Assembly (NCBI GenBank): GCA_023228725.1
Contig: JALOAQ010000028.1
Span: forward strand, 1-26,897
Direction of reading: 5' to 3'
Length of the DNA stretch: 26,897 nt
Source: Bacteroidales bacterium
GTDB taxonomy: Bacteria > Bacteroidota > Bacteroidia > Bacteroidales > ML635J-15
The translations under genes were made by a program, and so were the position numbers. Below, piece by piece: positions 16,140-24,589 of this stretch. The notes beneath the pieces were generated by a model. It had not been told where the DNA came from, ran no database searches, and worked only from the letters and a program-made list of their open reading frames with translations. The stretch's first letter is position 1. Each line of letters opens with the position of its first letter.

Positions 16140-16844
16140 ATGAAAGTCTATAAATCCATTCCTTCCTTAATAAGTTCAGGAAATTTAGTTTGTGGTGCAA
16201 TTGCAATATTTTTGAGCTTTTCAAACAATTTAGAATTTGCAGTTTATTTTATATTACTAGCTTCTGTTTTTGATTTTTTTGATGGATTTGCTGCGAGAAA
16301 ACTAAATGCAGTTTCTGAATTTGGTAAGCAATTAGATTCTCTTGCTGACTTAATAAGTTTTGGTTTTGCCCCAACAGCAATGATTTATGTTTTTATTGAA
16401 AATAATGACATTCTACCAGAATATTTTTCATATTTATCAATTTTATTGGTTTTGTTTGTAGCTTTTAGGCTTGCTAAATTCAATATAGACGAAAGTCAAA
16501 GCACTGAATTTAAGGGACTTGCCAGTCCGGCTATGGCTTTGTTTATTGTCGCCGTGGTATATCCAAAAAACTTTGGTTTGCTTTCAACTCAGTCAATATT
16601 TTTAAATAAAATTTTTATTATTGTAAGTCTTGTTATTTTACCAATATTAATGGTTTCTAATATCAAGTTATTTTCACTAAAAATTCAAAGTCTAAGTTTT
16701 AAAAATATAATTTGGCAAGTAGCATTATTAATTTCTGGGATTTTATTGTTAATAATATTTGGAATAAATGGTTTAGCATATCTAATAATTTTATATCTTG
16801 CACTCTCAATTTTAAAAAATTTGATAACTAAAAAAACTATATAA
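16140..16844 (+). CDS. pssA: CDP-diacylglycerol--serine O-phosphatidyltransferase
   Basis: This 234-residue integral membrane enzyme joins serine to CDP-diacylglycerol to make phosphatidylserine, the precursor of phosphatidylethanolamine. The CDP-alcohol phosphotransferase signature is complete: Asp45, Asp48-Gly49, Ala52-Arg53, Gly62, Asp66 and Asp70 in the spacing DGx2ARx8Gx3Dx3D. The N-terminal SIPSLISSGNLVCGAIAIF is typical of type II (PssA-like) serine transferases and not of phosphatidylglycerophosphate synthases. About eight hydrophobic segments follow. It carries a promoter at 16063-16096 and lies two bases before purS, so the two are co-transcribed although their pathways are unrelated. 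Confidence 0.93.
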   Translation: MKVYKSIPSLISSGNLVCGAIAIFLSFSNNLEFAVYFILLASVFDFFDGFAARKLNAVSEFGKQLDSLADLISFGFAPTAMIYVFIENNDILPEYFSYLSILLVLFVAFRLAKFNIDESQSTEFKGLASPAMALFIVAVVYPKNFGLLSTQSIFLNKIFIIVSLVILPILMVSNIKLFSLKIQSLSFKNIIWQVALLISGILLLIIFGINGLAYLIILYLALSILKNLITKKTI

Positions 16845-16846
16845 AA

Positions 16847-17098
16847 ATGAAATTTTTAGCACAAATAAACATCATGCCACAAAAGGCATTATTAGATCCA
16901 CAAGGAAAAGCTGTTATGAGTTCTGCCAAAAAAATAGGCTTTGATACTGTAAATAATATTAGGATTGGTAAACATATAGAAGTAGAAATTGAAGCAAAAG
17001 ACAAACAAAATGCTGCTGATTTGATAGATGATTTATGTAAGAAAATCCTTACAAATCCTATTGTAGAGTCTTATAATTTTAATTTATTTGAAATTTAA
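16847..17098 (+). CDS. purS: Phosphoribosylformylglycinamidine synthase subunit PurS
   Basis: This 83-residue protein is the small structural subunit of the three-part FGAM synthase (PurS, PurQ, small PurL), which makes formylglycinamidine ribonucleotide in purine synthesis and bridges the glutaminase and synthase subunits. The sequence matches the family through its full length: an N-terminal strand, LLDPQGKAVMSSAKKIGFD, then VNNIRIGKHIEVEIEA and a C-terminal NPIVESYNF that matches the usual NPVIEDY ending. The start ATG is two bases after pssA. purQ and purL are not in the window, so the complex must be assembled from other loci. The presence of PurS implies that a small-type PurL exists elsewhere in the genome. 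Confidence 0.92.
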   Translation: MKFLAQINIMPQKALLDPQGKAVMSSAKKIGFDTVNNIRIGKHIEVEIEAKDKQNAADLIDDLCKKILTNPIVESYNFNLFEI

Positions 17099-17105
17099 AA
17101 TATTT

Positions 17106-17136
17106 TTTGCAAATAATAAATTAGTTTGTATATTTG
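17106..17136 (+). promoter_or_regulatory. Promoter of tRNA-His
   Basis: TTTG (17106-17109) is followed after exactly 19 bases by TATATTTG (17129-17136) and then C. This is the best match in the window to the Bacteroidota housekeeping promoter. The predicted start is a few bases before the tRNA at 17151. Confidence 0.75.
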
Positions 17137-17150
17137 CACACCAAAATTAT

Positions 17151-17225
17151 GGTGAGTGTAGCTCAGTCGGTTAGAGCATCGGATTGTGGTTCCGGGGGTC
17201 GTGGGTTCGAATCCCATCATTCACC
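17151..17225 (+). tRNA. tRNA-His (anticodon GTG)
   Basis: The cloverleaf is complete. The extra G-1 (17151) faces C73 (17225), the identity mark of tRNA-His. The acceptor stem is GTGAGTG/CATTCAC with one G-U pair, the anticodon stem TCGGA/TCCGG with loop TTGTGGT (anticodon GTG), and the T arm GTGGG-TTCGAAT-CCCAT. CCA is not fully encoded. It has its own promoter and a terminator at 17235-17264. Confidence 0.96.
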
Positions 17226-17234
17226 CTAAAAAAG

Positions 17235-17264
17235 AAAAAGCTTTGCTAAAACGGAGCTTTTTTT
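17235..17264. terminator. Bidirectional terminator between tRNA-His and the antiporter gene
   Basis: AAAAAGCTTTG pairs with CGGAGCTTTTT (two G-U pairs) across a 6-base loop. Both strands run into T-rich sequence, so it can end tRNA-His transcription (+) and the antiporter gene (-), whose stop codon lies at 17295. Confidence 0.75.
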
Positions 17265-17294
17265 ATTTATTAATCACAAAATAGAAAAAATACA

Positions 17295-19469
17295 CTAATC
17301 TTCATCATTATCATGTGTAATATCTGGTTTAATAAATATTTTTCCAATTCCTTTTCCAATATTTTCAATTGCTTCAATACCTTTTGTTAAAGGATTATTT
17401 GCAAGATCTTCAAATTGGCTTATCGAAGAGTCTATTTGCTGAGGAAAAATTACTATTCTATTATAATCAGAATAATATCTTTCAATTTTAGCAAATATAT
17501 TTTCAAAATAAGCAACATAAGAAAATGAATTTCTCCTTGCAGAAACTACAATAAACAAATCATCATCTTCAATATATCTAGCTAAAATTAAAAAGTCTTC
17601 CCATTCAGTAAATTCGTGAAATTCAATTTTTACATTAAATTTATTTTTTTTAGCTAAATTTTTTAAGCTTTTATCCACTTCTTCTGTTCCAAAATGCAAA
17701 ATACCGGCAGATAATTCTGAAGCAAGTTTAAAAACTTTTTCTGTCCATAGTTTAAAACCTTTTTCTTTATTTGCTAACTTAGGAGTAACTAAAATAATTC
17801 TTTTATTTTCAACAAAAGCATTTTCTATAGAAGTAACAAAAATATTTTTATTTACAGAGTAAACTATATTATTTACTCTTTCTCCTGCAATTTTATTGAT
17901 AATTCCAGCTTTACCTGGCCATCCCAATATTAAAATATCTACCATTACTTCTTTTGCCATACGGGAAATACCTTCAACAACATTATAGTCAATAGTTGTA
18001 ATTGTATTAACTTCTATTTCGGCAGCTGCTCCATATTGAACATATTCTTCCAATTTATCTTTAGTTTTCAGAAGATTTAATTCTGCATTAGAATCGTTTT
18101 TTATAATTGATAAAAGTGATAAAGGCTTCGTTGATTTTAAATTCTTTATTAAAACAGCAAACTCTAGAAGTTTAGGAACAGAAGCTAAGTTTGCAACAGG
18201 AATAAGTATATGTTCTGCAAATTTATTTAAGGTTTTTTCACTACTTGGCGTGTCATCATCTGTTAAAGCTAAGGTTTTAGCTGCTCTTTCAGTAGCAAAG
18301 GAGGCAATAATACAAGACACTAAAATCAAAATTATTGTTCCATTTAAAATATTATCGTCTAAAATTTCAAGTCTGTAACCAACTAAAATAACAGCTAAAG
18401 TTGCTGCTGCGTGAGAGCTAGATAAACCAAAAATTAAATTTCTTTGAGTTTTGGAATATTTAAAAAACACTTGAGTTAAAAAAGCAGCTATCCATTTTCC
18501 TAAGACTGCTCCAACAATCAAAATGCCTGCAACTGCGGCAGCTCCCCAGCCTTGAATAACAACGCTCACATCTACTATCATTCCAACAGAAATCAAAAAG
18601 AAAGGAATAAACAAAGCGTTTCCGCTAAACTCAATTCTATTCATTAAAGCAGATGTTTTTGGTATTATAGGGTTCAAAGCTAATCCAGCTATAAAAGCAC
18701 CAATTATTGGTTCTAAACCACTAATGTCAGCCAAGAAAGCAGCAAAAAATAAAACTGCTAAAGAAAATATAAAATGAGCATGTTTTTCGCTTTCTAATTT
18801 GGAAAAAAACCATCTTGCAATTTTAGGAACAATAAAAAACATTATTATTAAAAACAAAACAAAAGAAATTCCTAATCTAATAAAAAAGTCTTGACTTAGA
18901 TTTCCTTGTGCATTTCCAACTATAACTGCTAAAATCAATAAAACAGCAGTGTCTGTAAATATTGTTCCACCAACAGTTATAGCAACAGCCTCATTTTTAG
19001 TTACTCCAAGTTTGCTAACTATTGGATAAGCCACCAAAGTATGAGTAGCAAACATGCTAGCAGTCAACAAACTTGCATTAAAATCATAGCCTAAAATATA
19101 ATGACATAAACCATAGCCAATTGCAAGGGGAAAAATAAAAGTTAATATTCCAAAACTCAAACTTTTATATTTGTTCATTTTAAACTGAGCTAAATTAAGC
19201 TCTAAGCCCGCAACAAACATTATATAAAGCAAACCAATAGTTGAAAACAATTCTACTGCACTATTATTATCGGCAGATTCAATAATATGAAATCCATAAG
19301 GTCCAATAATTATTCCTGAAATAATCAGACCAATTATTCCGGGTATTTTAAACCTTTGTAATAAAATTGGCGAAAGTAAAATTATTAAAAGAATTACAGA
19401 AAAAACCAAAATCGGATTATGTAATGGTAAAACAAACTCGGCTAAGAGTTCAGATAAAAATTCTTTCAT
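17295..19469 (-). CDS. CPA2-type cation:proton antiporter with cytoplasmic C-terminal domains
   Basis: This 724-residue inner-membrane protein exchanges Na+ or K+ for protons. Residues about 15-400 form the Na_H_Exchanger domain with some 12 helices. Family hallmarks include FKIPGIIGLIISGIIIGPYG, LLYIMFVAGLELNLAQF, TVGGTIFTDTAVLLILAVIV and ISGLEPIIGAFIAGLALNP. The C-terminal 300 residues (from about 415) are soluble, with ILIPVANLASVPKLLEFAVL and DILILGWPGKAG segments that resemble a universal-stress-protein-like fold, perhaps two decayed copies; no TrkA-N domain is evident. Such tails usually sense nucleotides or gate transport, which is inference here. The ion is not deducible. A TAATTTTG box lies upstream at 19505-19498, and the gene is divergent from the methyltransferase gene. 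Confidence 0.9.
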   Translation of the reverse strand: MKEFLSELLAEFVLPLHNPILVFSVILLIILLSPILLQRFKIPGIIGLIISGIIIGPYGFHIIESADNNSAVELFSTIGLLYIMFVAGLELNLAQFKMNKYKSLSFGILTFIFPLAIGYGLCHYILGYDFNASLLTASMFATHTLVAYPIVSKLGVTKNEAVAITVGGTIFTDTAVLLILAVIVGNAQGNLSQDFFIRLGISFVLFLIIMFFIVPKIARWFFSKLESEKHAHFIFSLAVLFFAAFLADISGLEPIIGAFIAGLALNPIIPKTSALMNRIEFSGNALFIPFFLISVGMIVDVSVVIQGWGAAAVAGILIVGAVLGKWIAAFLTQVFFKYSKTQRNLIFGLSSSHAAATLAVILVGYRLEILDDNILNGTIILILVSCIIASFATERAAKTLALTDDDTPSSEKTLNKFAEHILIPVANLASVPKLLEFAVLIKNLKSTKPLSLLSIIKNDSNAELNLLKTKDKLEEYVQYGAAAEIEVNTITTIDYNVVEGISRMAKEVMVDILILGWPGKAGIINKIAGERVNNIVYSVNKNIFVTSIENAFVENKRIILVTPKLANKEKGFKLWTEKVFKLASELSAGILHFGTEEVDKSLKNLAKKNKFNVKIEFHEFTEWEDFLILARYIEDDDLFIVVSARRNSFSYVAYFENIFAKIERYYSDYNRIVIFPQQIDSSISQFEDLANNPLTKGIEAIENIGKGIGKIFIKPDITHDNDED

Positions 19470-19497
19470 TATAAAAATCTAATTATTTAATTTTTCA

Positions 19498-19505
19498 CAA
19501 AATTA
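19498..19505 (-). promoter_or_regulatory. -7 promoter element of the antiporter gene
   Basis: On the reverse strand this reads TAATTTTG, a full TAnnTTTG match, 28 bases before the antiporter start codon. The upstream -33 half is not at the normal spacing. Confidence 0.45.
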
Positions 19506-19566
19506 AAGGAATAATTCAAAAATCATAAGTAATTGTAAAATAAAAATTTATTTAATGAAATTTTCA

Positions 19567-19574
19567 TAAATTTG
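19567..19574 (+). promoter_or_regulatory. -7 promoter element of the methyltransferase gene
   Basis: TAAATTTG fully matches TAnnTTTG and lies 17 bases before the start codon, which would give a very short leader. No good -33 TTG is visible. Confidence 0.45.
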
Positions 19575-19591
19575 TAAAAAAAATAAAAATT

Positions 19592-20596
19592 ATGCTTAGT
19601 TCAAGATTTAAAAATGATGGTAAATCTATTTACAAACTAAACGAAATACAATTACAAGCAAAAGCCGATATAGAATTAAAAATAGAAAAAGAACAATACA
19701 AATTTGAAGAAATAAATTGTAGCTCATGTGGGAGTAAGTCTTATGAACTACTTGCAGAAAAAGATAGGTATGGTTTAAAATATTACACTAGAATTTGTAA
19801 AGATTGTGGCTTTGTTTATGTTTCGCCAAGAATGACAGAAGAATCGTATGCAGAGTTTTATAATAATGAGTATAGAAAATTGTATGTAGGGGAAAATATA
19901 GCAAGTGAAAAGTTTTACGAAGATCAAGTATTTAGAGGCAAAAGAATATTTCAATTTATAAATTCACATTACGAATTGAATAATAAAAAACTAGACATTT
20001 TAGAAGTTGGTTGCGGTGCAGGTGGGATATTATCAGTTTTTAAAGAAAATGGACATAATATTACTGGTATAGATTTGGGTGAAGAATATTTGAATTATGG
20101 AAAAGAAAAACATAAGTTAAACTTAATAAAAACTAGTTTGAAAGATATTGATGAAAATTATAAAGCAGATATTATAATTTATTCACACGTATTTGAACAC
20201 ATATTAAATTTAGAAAAAGAATTAAATACAATAAAAGAACATTTAAAGGAAAATGGAATTATTTATATTGAAGTCCCAGGTATAAAGTATGTACATAAAA
20301 CTTATGAAATGAATTTTTTAAAGTATTTACAAAATGCCCATGTTTACCACTTTTCGTTAAACTCTCTATCAAGGATTTTACAAAAAAACAATTTTAATTT
20401 AGTTTATGGTGATGAACAAATTAGAACTATTTTTAAATTAAAAATAGACATAGAAGATAAAGTTTTTAAAAATGAGTATTCAACAGTTTTAGAATATCTT
20501 ACTAAAATTGAAAAAATGAGAGTTTTTAATATTTTTCGCTTTAAAAAAATTAGGTGGAAAATAAAAAAATTGTTTTTAAAGTTAATATTTAAATAA
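19592..20596 (+). CDS. Class I SAM-dependent methyltransferase with N-terminal zinc ribbon
   Basis: This is a 334-residue cytoplasmic protein. Cys43, Cys46, Cys69 and Cys72 (CSSCG and CKDCG) form a zinc-ribbon-like module. It is followed by FVYVSPRMTEESYAEFYNNEYRKLY, typical of methyltransferases acting on sugars or on polysaccharide and antibiotic precursors. The Rossmann core begins DILEVGCGAGG (about 135-145, SAM-binding motif I), with the acidic GIDLGEEYLNYG and then IIIYSHVFEHI, a Methyltransf_23-type motif. The C-terminal 60 residues are basic and Phe-rich (FRFKKIRWKIKKLFLKL), possibly membrane-associated. The substrate cannot be deduced, because no glycan cluster surrounds it. It appears to be a single-gene unit between two promoters. 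Confidence 0.88.
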   Translation: MLSSRFKNDGKSIYKLNEIQLQAKADIELKIEKEQYKFEEINCSSCGSKSYELLAEKDRYGLKYYTRICKDCGFVYVSPRMTEESYAEFYNNEYRKLYVGENIASEKFYEDQVFRGKRIFQFINSHYELNNKKLDILEVGCGAGGILSVFKENGHNITGIDLGEEYLNYGKEKHKLNLIKTSLKDIDENYKADIIIYSHVFEHILNLEKELNTIKEHLKENGIIYIEVPGIKYVHKTYEMNFLKYLQNAHVYHFSLNSLSRILQKNNFNLVYGDEQIRTIFKLKIDIEDKVFKNEYSTVLEYLTKIEKMRVFNIFRFKKIRWKIKKLFLKLIFK

Positions 20597-20615
20597 AATT
20601 ACAGCCTAAAATTGC

Positions 20616-20623
20616 TATATTTG
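20616..20623 (+). promoter_or_regulatory. -7 promoter element of the YWTD-propeller gene
   Basis: TATATTTG fully matches TAnnTTTG, 24 bases before the start codon. No clear -33 partner. Confidence 0.5.
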
Positions 20624-20647
20624 TAAAAAAACTAAGATAACTTTACT

Positions 20648-21760
20648 ATGAAAACTATTTTAAAAACTCTACTAATTAGCTCTTTTATTTTACTTTCTTA
20701 TTTTGCATTTTCTCAACCTGTTCTTGATTCTGTTGAGTATATATATTGGGCAGAATATGTTCAAGGTAAAATATATAAAGCTCATTTAGATGGCTCGAAT
20801 ATGCAAACTTTAGTTAACAATGATTTTAAAATCAGAAGACTACGTTTAGATAGAAGAGCTAGAAGATTATATTGGGCTAGTGGACATTATAATGCTATAC
20901 GCTCAGCTAATTATGACGGAACAGATATTGTAACTGTTTTAAATACATCAAGCGAAATTGATGTAATTGAAATTGACCAAATAAATAAAAAAATTTATTT
21001 TACAGAAGATGATACTGGAATAATACAAAGGTGCAATACTGATGGCTCAGAGCTTGAAACTATTGTTTCAGGCACAGGTTTGGTATTAGGAATGGCTGTT
21101 GACACATTAAGAAATTTACTTTTCTGGGGCGACAATACAAATGGTAAAATTTTTAAGGCAAACTCGGACGGAACAGATATAGTTGAGATTCACGCTTCTC
21201 CATATCGCATATTTGATATATATATTGATGTTAAAAGACAATATGTTTACTTCAACAATAGAACAACTGACAAAATACAAAGAATTGATTATTATGGAAA
21301 TAACTTAACAGATATTATTCAATGTAGCGGTGTTGTAAGTTCTTTAGCAGTTAGTGTAGAATATAATTTGCTTTTTTGGGTTGAAAGAGAAAATGGATAT
21401 ATTGTGAAATCCACTGCTTACGGAGAAGATAGAGAGAATATAGTTAGTATTTATGGAACTCAATTTTCTGGTATGGATATCGGCAAAGAATATTTAACGC
21501 CTATGATAAACGAGTTAGCTGAAGATAAGATAAAACAGATAGAAATTTATCCCAACCCTTGTTCAGATTATTTTTTTGTTAATTCTGAGATTAATTCCAA
21601 AATATCTATTTATAATATAACAGCTCAAAAAATTAAAGATTTTAATTTAGATTACTCAAAAATAATAGACATTAGCGAATTGCCTTCAGGAGTATATTTT
21701 GTTGAAATAAAAGATAAAAACAATATTTTCAGACAAAAAATTAATGTTTTAAAAAAATAA
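20648..21760 (+). CDS. Secreted YWTD-type beta-propeller protein with T9SS sorting domain
   Basis: The protein has 370 residues. A signal peptide (MKTILKTLLISSFILLSYFA, then FSQ) is followed by six consecutive LDL-receptor class B (LY/YWTD) repeats of about 40 residues. Their cores read IYWAEYVQGKIYKAHLDG, LYWASGHYNAIRSANYDG, IYFTEDDTGIIQRCNTDG, LFWGDNTNGKIFKANSDG, VYFNNRTTDKIQRIDYYG and LFWVERENGYIVKSTAYG. Six repeats make exactly one closed six-bladed propeller, normally a protein- or ligand-binding platform with no catalysis. Residues about 298-370 are a type A T9SS sorting domain (IEIYPNPCSDYFFV, ending KINVLKK), so it is exported across the outer membrane and probably surface-anchored. 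The binding partner is unknown. It seems to be transcribed alone. Confidence 0.9.
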   Translation: MKTILKTLLISSFILLSYFAFSQPVLDSVEYIYWAEYVQGKIYKAHLDGSNMQTLVNNDFKIRRLRLDRRARRLYWASGHYNAIRSANYDGTDIVTVLNTSSEIDVIEIDQINKKIYFTEDDTGIIQRCNTDGSELETIVSGTGLVLGMAVDTLRNLLFWGDNTNGKIFKANSDGTDIVEIHASPYRIFDIYIDVKRQYVYFNNRTTDKIQRIDYYGNNLTDIIQCSGVVSSLAVSVEYNLLFWVERENGYIVKSTAYGEDRENIVSIYGTQFSGMDIGKEYLTPMINELAEDKIKQIEIYPNPCSDYFFVNSEINSKISIYNITAQKIKDFNLDYSKIIDISELPSGVYFVEIKDKNNIFRQKINVLKK

Positions 21761-21837
21761 TCTATAAAAACTTTTCCTTATTCTACAATTTGACAATACT
21801 GTAAAACAAAGATTTTTAATAATTGCAAAGATTTTCT

Positions 21838-21845
21838 TAAATTTG
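21838..21845 (+). promoter_or_regulatory. -7 promoter element of the transglutaminase-like gene
   Basis: TAAATTTG fully matches TAnnTTTG, 29 bases before the start codon. A TTG lies 12 bases upstream, too close for a standard -33 element. Confidence 0.45.
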
Positions 21846-21874
21846 TTGTCATTATTTTTTTTAAATAAAACTTT

Positions 21875-24535
21875 ATGAGAGTTTTTGTTTTTAATGTCTT
21901 AATTCTTGTTTTATTTTCTTCTTGTTTAAAAAGACAAGAAATTGTTGAACCAAGTCAGTTTGAAATAGATTATTGCGATAAACTTGAATTAGCTGATGCA
22001 ATAAATAGTGATTTTTTTAAAAAATTAGAAAATTTCAAGTCAGACAGCTTAATTTACCAAGATTTACAATATTTATTCACTTATATGCCTTTGAGTGATT
22101 TTGCTGATTACGATTTTGAGTTTTTTTTAAATCAAGTAAAATATGCACATCTAACAAAAGAAACTTTTCCTTGGGCAAAAAATATTCCTCAAGATATTTT
22201 TAGGCATTATGTTTTACCGGCAAGAGTAAATAATGAAAATTTAGATACTGCTCGCATGGTTTTTTATCGTGAACTTAGCGACAGATTACTTGATTTAGAC
22301 TTAAATATAGAAGAAGCTACATTGGAAATAAACCATTGGTGTCATGAAAAAGTAATTTACAAAGGAAGTGATGAAAGAACAATTTCTCCACTTGGGGCTG
22401 TTCGTTCGGGTTTTGGTCGTTGTGGTGAAGAAAGTACATTTACGGTTACTGCTTTAAGGGCGGCAGGAATCCCAGCACGACAGGTTTATACTCCGCGTTG
22501 GGCTCATACAGACGATAATCATGCCTGGGTAGAAGTGTGGATTGAAGGAGAATGGAAATATTTAGGTGCTTGTGAACCTTTACCAAGATTAAATATGGGC
22601 TGGTTTACTGTTCCTGCAAGTAGAGCTATGCTTGTACACACAAAACAGTTTGGTGAAAATAATGTTGATAATCCAAATTATCTAGCTAATAATGCTAATT
22701 ATACATGGATAAATGCTTTAAAAACTTATTCACCAACAAAAGACCTAATAATTATTGTATTGAATAAAAATAATATGCCAGTTTGGGGAGCGGATGTAAA
22801 ATTCCAGTTGTATAATTATGCAGAAATGTATCCATTACATTCAACAAAAACCGATATTAATGGAATAGCTAAATTTACTACAGGATATGGCAGTTTAGAA
22901 GTTTCTGTTAGTTTTAAAGGCAAAACACTTAGTAAAACTATAAATCCTGAAGACAAGAATATTATTAAATTACAACTTGATAAGGATTCGGAATTTCCTT
23001 TAGAAAATGTAGTTTATTATCCCCCAATAGCAGGTGAAGAACCAATAATCGACCCAAAAGAAGAGGAATTAAATAAAGAAAGATTAAAACAAGAAGACAA
23101 AATTAGAGCTAATAATGAAGCTTTATACTATGATGAAGATAAAGCAAAACAATTTATAAAAACTTTTGACTATCAAGAAATTGTAATGGATTTTCTTATT
23201 GGAAGTAGGGGAAATTGGAATGAAATTGAGGCGTTTTTAATAGAAGCAAGCTATAAAAATTATAAAAATGAAGCAATAAATCTTCTTTTGGAATTGTCTG
23301 AAAAAGATTGGAGAGATAGTAAAAGGGAAATTTTATCAGAACATTGTGAATACGCAATTAAGCACAAAAACAAAGATTTGAATGACAGTATATTTTATAA
23401 ATATGTACTTAATCCACGAATAAATTTTGAGCTTTTAACTAATTATAGAAGTGTAATTTTAGAAAGTTTAACAAACCAAAATATTGAGGATTTTAAATCT
23501 AATCCTGAAAAAATAAGTCAATATATTAATAATAATATAAAAACACAATTTCAATTTAAAGATAAAAACGTTGATGTTCAGGGTTTTAATAATTATTTTG
23601 TTTCAATTACACCAATAGGAGTAAATAAAATTAAGTATGCAGACCCTTTATCTTTAAAAATTTACACAGTTGCTTTTTGCAGAAGTTTAGGCATTCCGGC
23701 AAGAATAAATTTAGCAACTAATTTTGCTCAATATTTTCATAATGAAAAATGGATAGATTTTAATTTTAATGAAAATGCTGATATAAATAAACTTAATAAA
23801 GCAAACTTGTATTTTACTAACTTAGATACTACAAGAGATTTGAAATATAGAATACATTTTTCTATTGCAAGATTAGAGAAAGGATTTTTCAATACTATAG
23901 ATTTAGGCTGGGAAACTCCAATTAGCAAACTCTCCAACGGAATTGAATTATTAGAAGGAAAATATATGTTGTTAACTGCACATAGAAACTCTGACGAAAG
24001 CATTAGTGTGAAAAGAAAATATTTTGACTTAAAGGCAAAAGAAACAAAAACAATAGATATTTCAATGCCGGAGGATAATAATATCTTGTTAGGAATAAGT
24101 GCTTTTAATCACGGTAACTTAAGCAATAAACAAGGCAATTATATTAGTAGTAATAGTATTTGTAAAATGAATACAGCTACTGCCTTTTGTTGGATAAACC
24201 CATCTCAAGAACCATCGAAACATATAATTAGGGATGTTTATGCAAGCTTAAATGAGTTAACAAATAATAATATAAATATTGTTTTTATTACAGAAAAGGA
24301 AAGTTTTAAACCTGAAGACTATGGGTTTTCAAAAGACATTACAAGCTATTTTGATAAAGATTTGAATTTGTTAAATAAAAATTCTTCGTGCAGAACCTCC
24401 AGAAATAATAATATTTTTCCAAACATAATGTTGATATATGATGGTAATTGCATATTTTCAAGTAAAGGTTACATAATTAATCTTGGAGATATTTTAATTA
24501 ATGAATGGAAAAAATACAAATTAAATTACAGCTAG
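21875..24535 (+). CDS. Large transglutaminase-like lipoprotein
   Basis: This 886-residue envelope lipoprotein (LFSSC, Cys17) has an N-terminal transglutaminase/protease-like core. It shows Cys183 in GFGRCGEESTF, His216 in TDDNHAWVEVW, and LGACEP with Glu234 where other families have Asp. The following LNMGWFTVPASRAMLVHTKQF is typical of Bacteroidota proteins of this type. A short Ig or carboxypeptidase-regulatory-like domain follows (about 288-375: VWGADVKFQLYNYA, TDINGIAKF). Further on, YTVAFCRSLGIPARINLAT with HNEKWIDFNF (about 598-630) looks like a second transglutaminase core that has lost its Cys and His. The last 100 residues (AFCWINPSQEP, INIVFITEKESF, FPNIMLIYDGNCIFSSKGY) suggest a thioredoxin-like fold without a CxxC. 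Substrate unknown; cleavage or crosslinking of peptides in the envelope is plausible. Confidence 0.82.
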   Translation: MRVFVFNVLILVLFSSCLKRQEIVEPSQFEIDYCDKLELADAINSDFFKKLENFKSDSLIYQDLQYLFTYMPLSDFADYDFEFFLNQVKYAHLTKETFPWAKNIPQDIFRHYVLPARVNNENLDTARMVFYRELSDRLLDLDLNIEEATLEINHWCHEKVIYKGSDERTISPLGAVRSGFGRCGEESTFTVTALRAAGIPARQVYTPRWAHTDDNHAWVEVWIEGEWKYLGACEPLPRLNMGWFTVPASRAMLVHTKQFGENNVDNPNYLANNANYTWINALKTYSPTKDLIIIVLNKNNMPVWGADVKFQLYNYAEMYPLHSTKTDINGIAKFTTGYGSLEVSVSFKGKTLSKTINPEDKNIIKLQLDKDSEFPLENVVYYPPIAGEEPIIDPKEEELNKERLKQEDKIRANNEALYYDEDKAKQFIKTFDYQEIVMDFLIGSRGNWNEIEAFLIEASYKNYKNEAINLLLELSEKDWRDSKREILSEHCEYAIKHKNKDLNDSIFYKYVLNPRINFELLTNYRSVILESLTNQNIEDFKSNPEKISQYINNNIKTQFQFKDKNVDVQGFNNYFVSITPIGVNKIKYADPLSLKIYTVAFCRSLGIPARINLATNFAQYFHNEKWIDFNFNENADINKLNKANLYFTNLDTTRDLKYRIHFSIARLEKGFFNTIDLGWETPISKLSNGIELLEGKYMLLTAHRNSDESISVKRKYFDLKAKETKTIDISMPEDNNILLGISAFNHGNLSNKQGNYISSNSICKMNTATAFCWINPSQEPSKHIIRDVYASLNELTNNNINIVFITEKESFKPEDYGFSKDITSYFDKDLNLLNKNSSCRTSRNNNIFPNIMLIYDGNCIFSSKGYIINLGDILINEWKKYKLNYS

Positions 24536-24558
24536 ATTTTTTATTATAAAAATATTTG

Positions 24559-24566
24559 TATTTTTG
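24559..24566 (+). promoter_or_regulatory. -7 promoter element of clpP-clpX
   Basis: TATTTTTG fully matches TAnnTTTG, 23 bases before the clpP start codon. No clear -33 element is seen. Confidence 0.45.
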
Positions 24567-24589
24567 TAAAACAACAAAATACGACAAAT

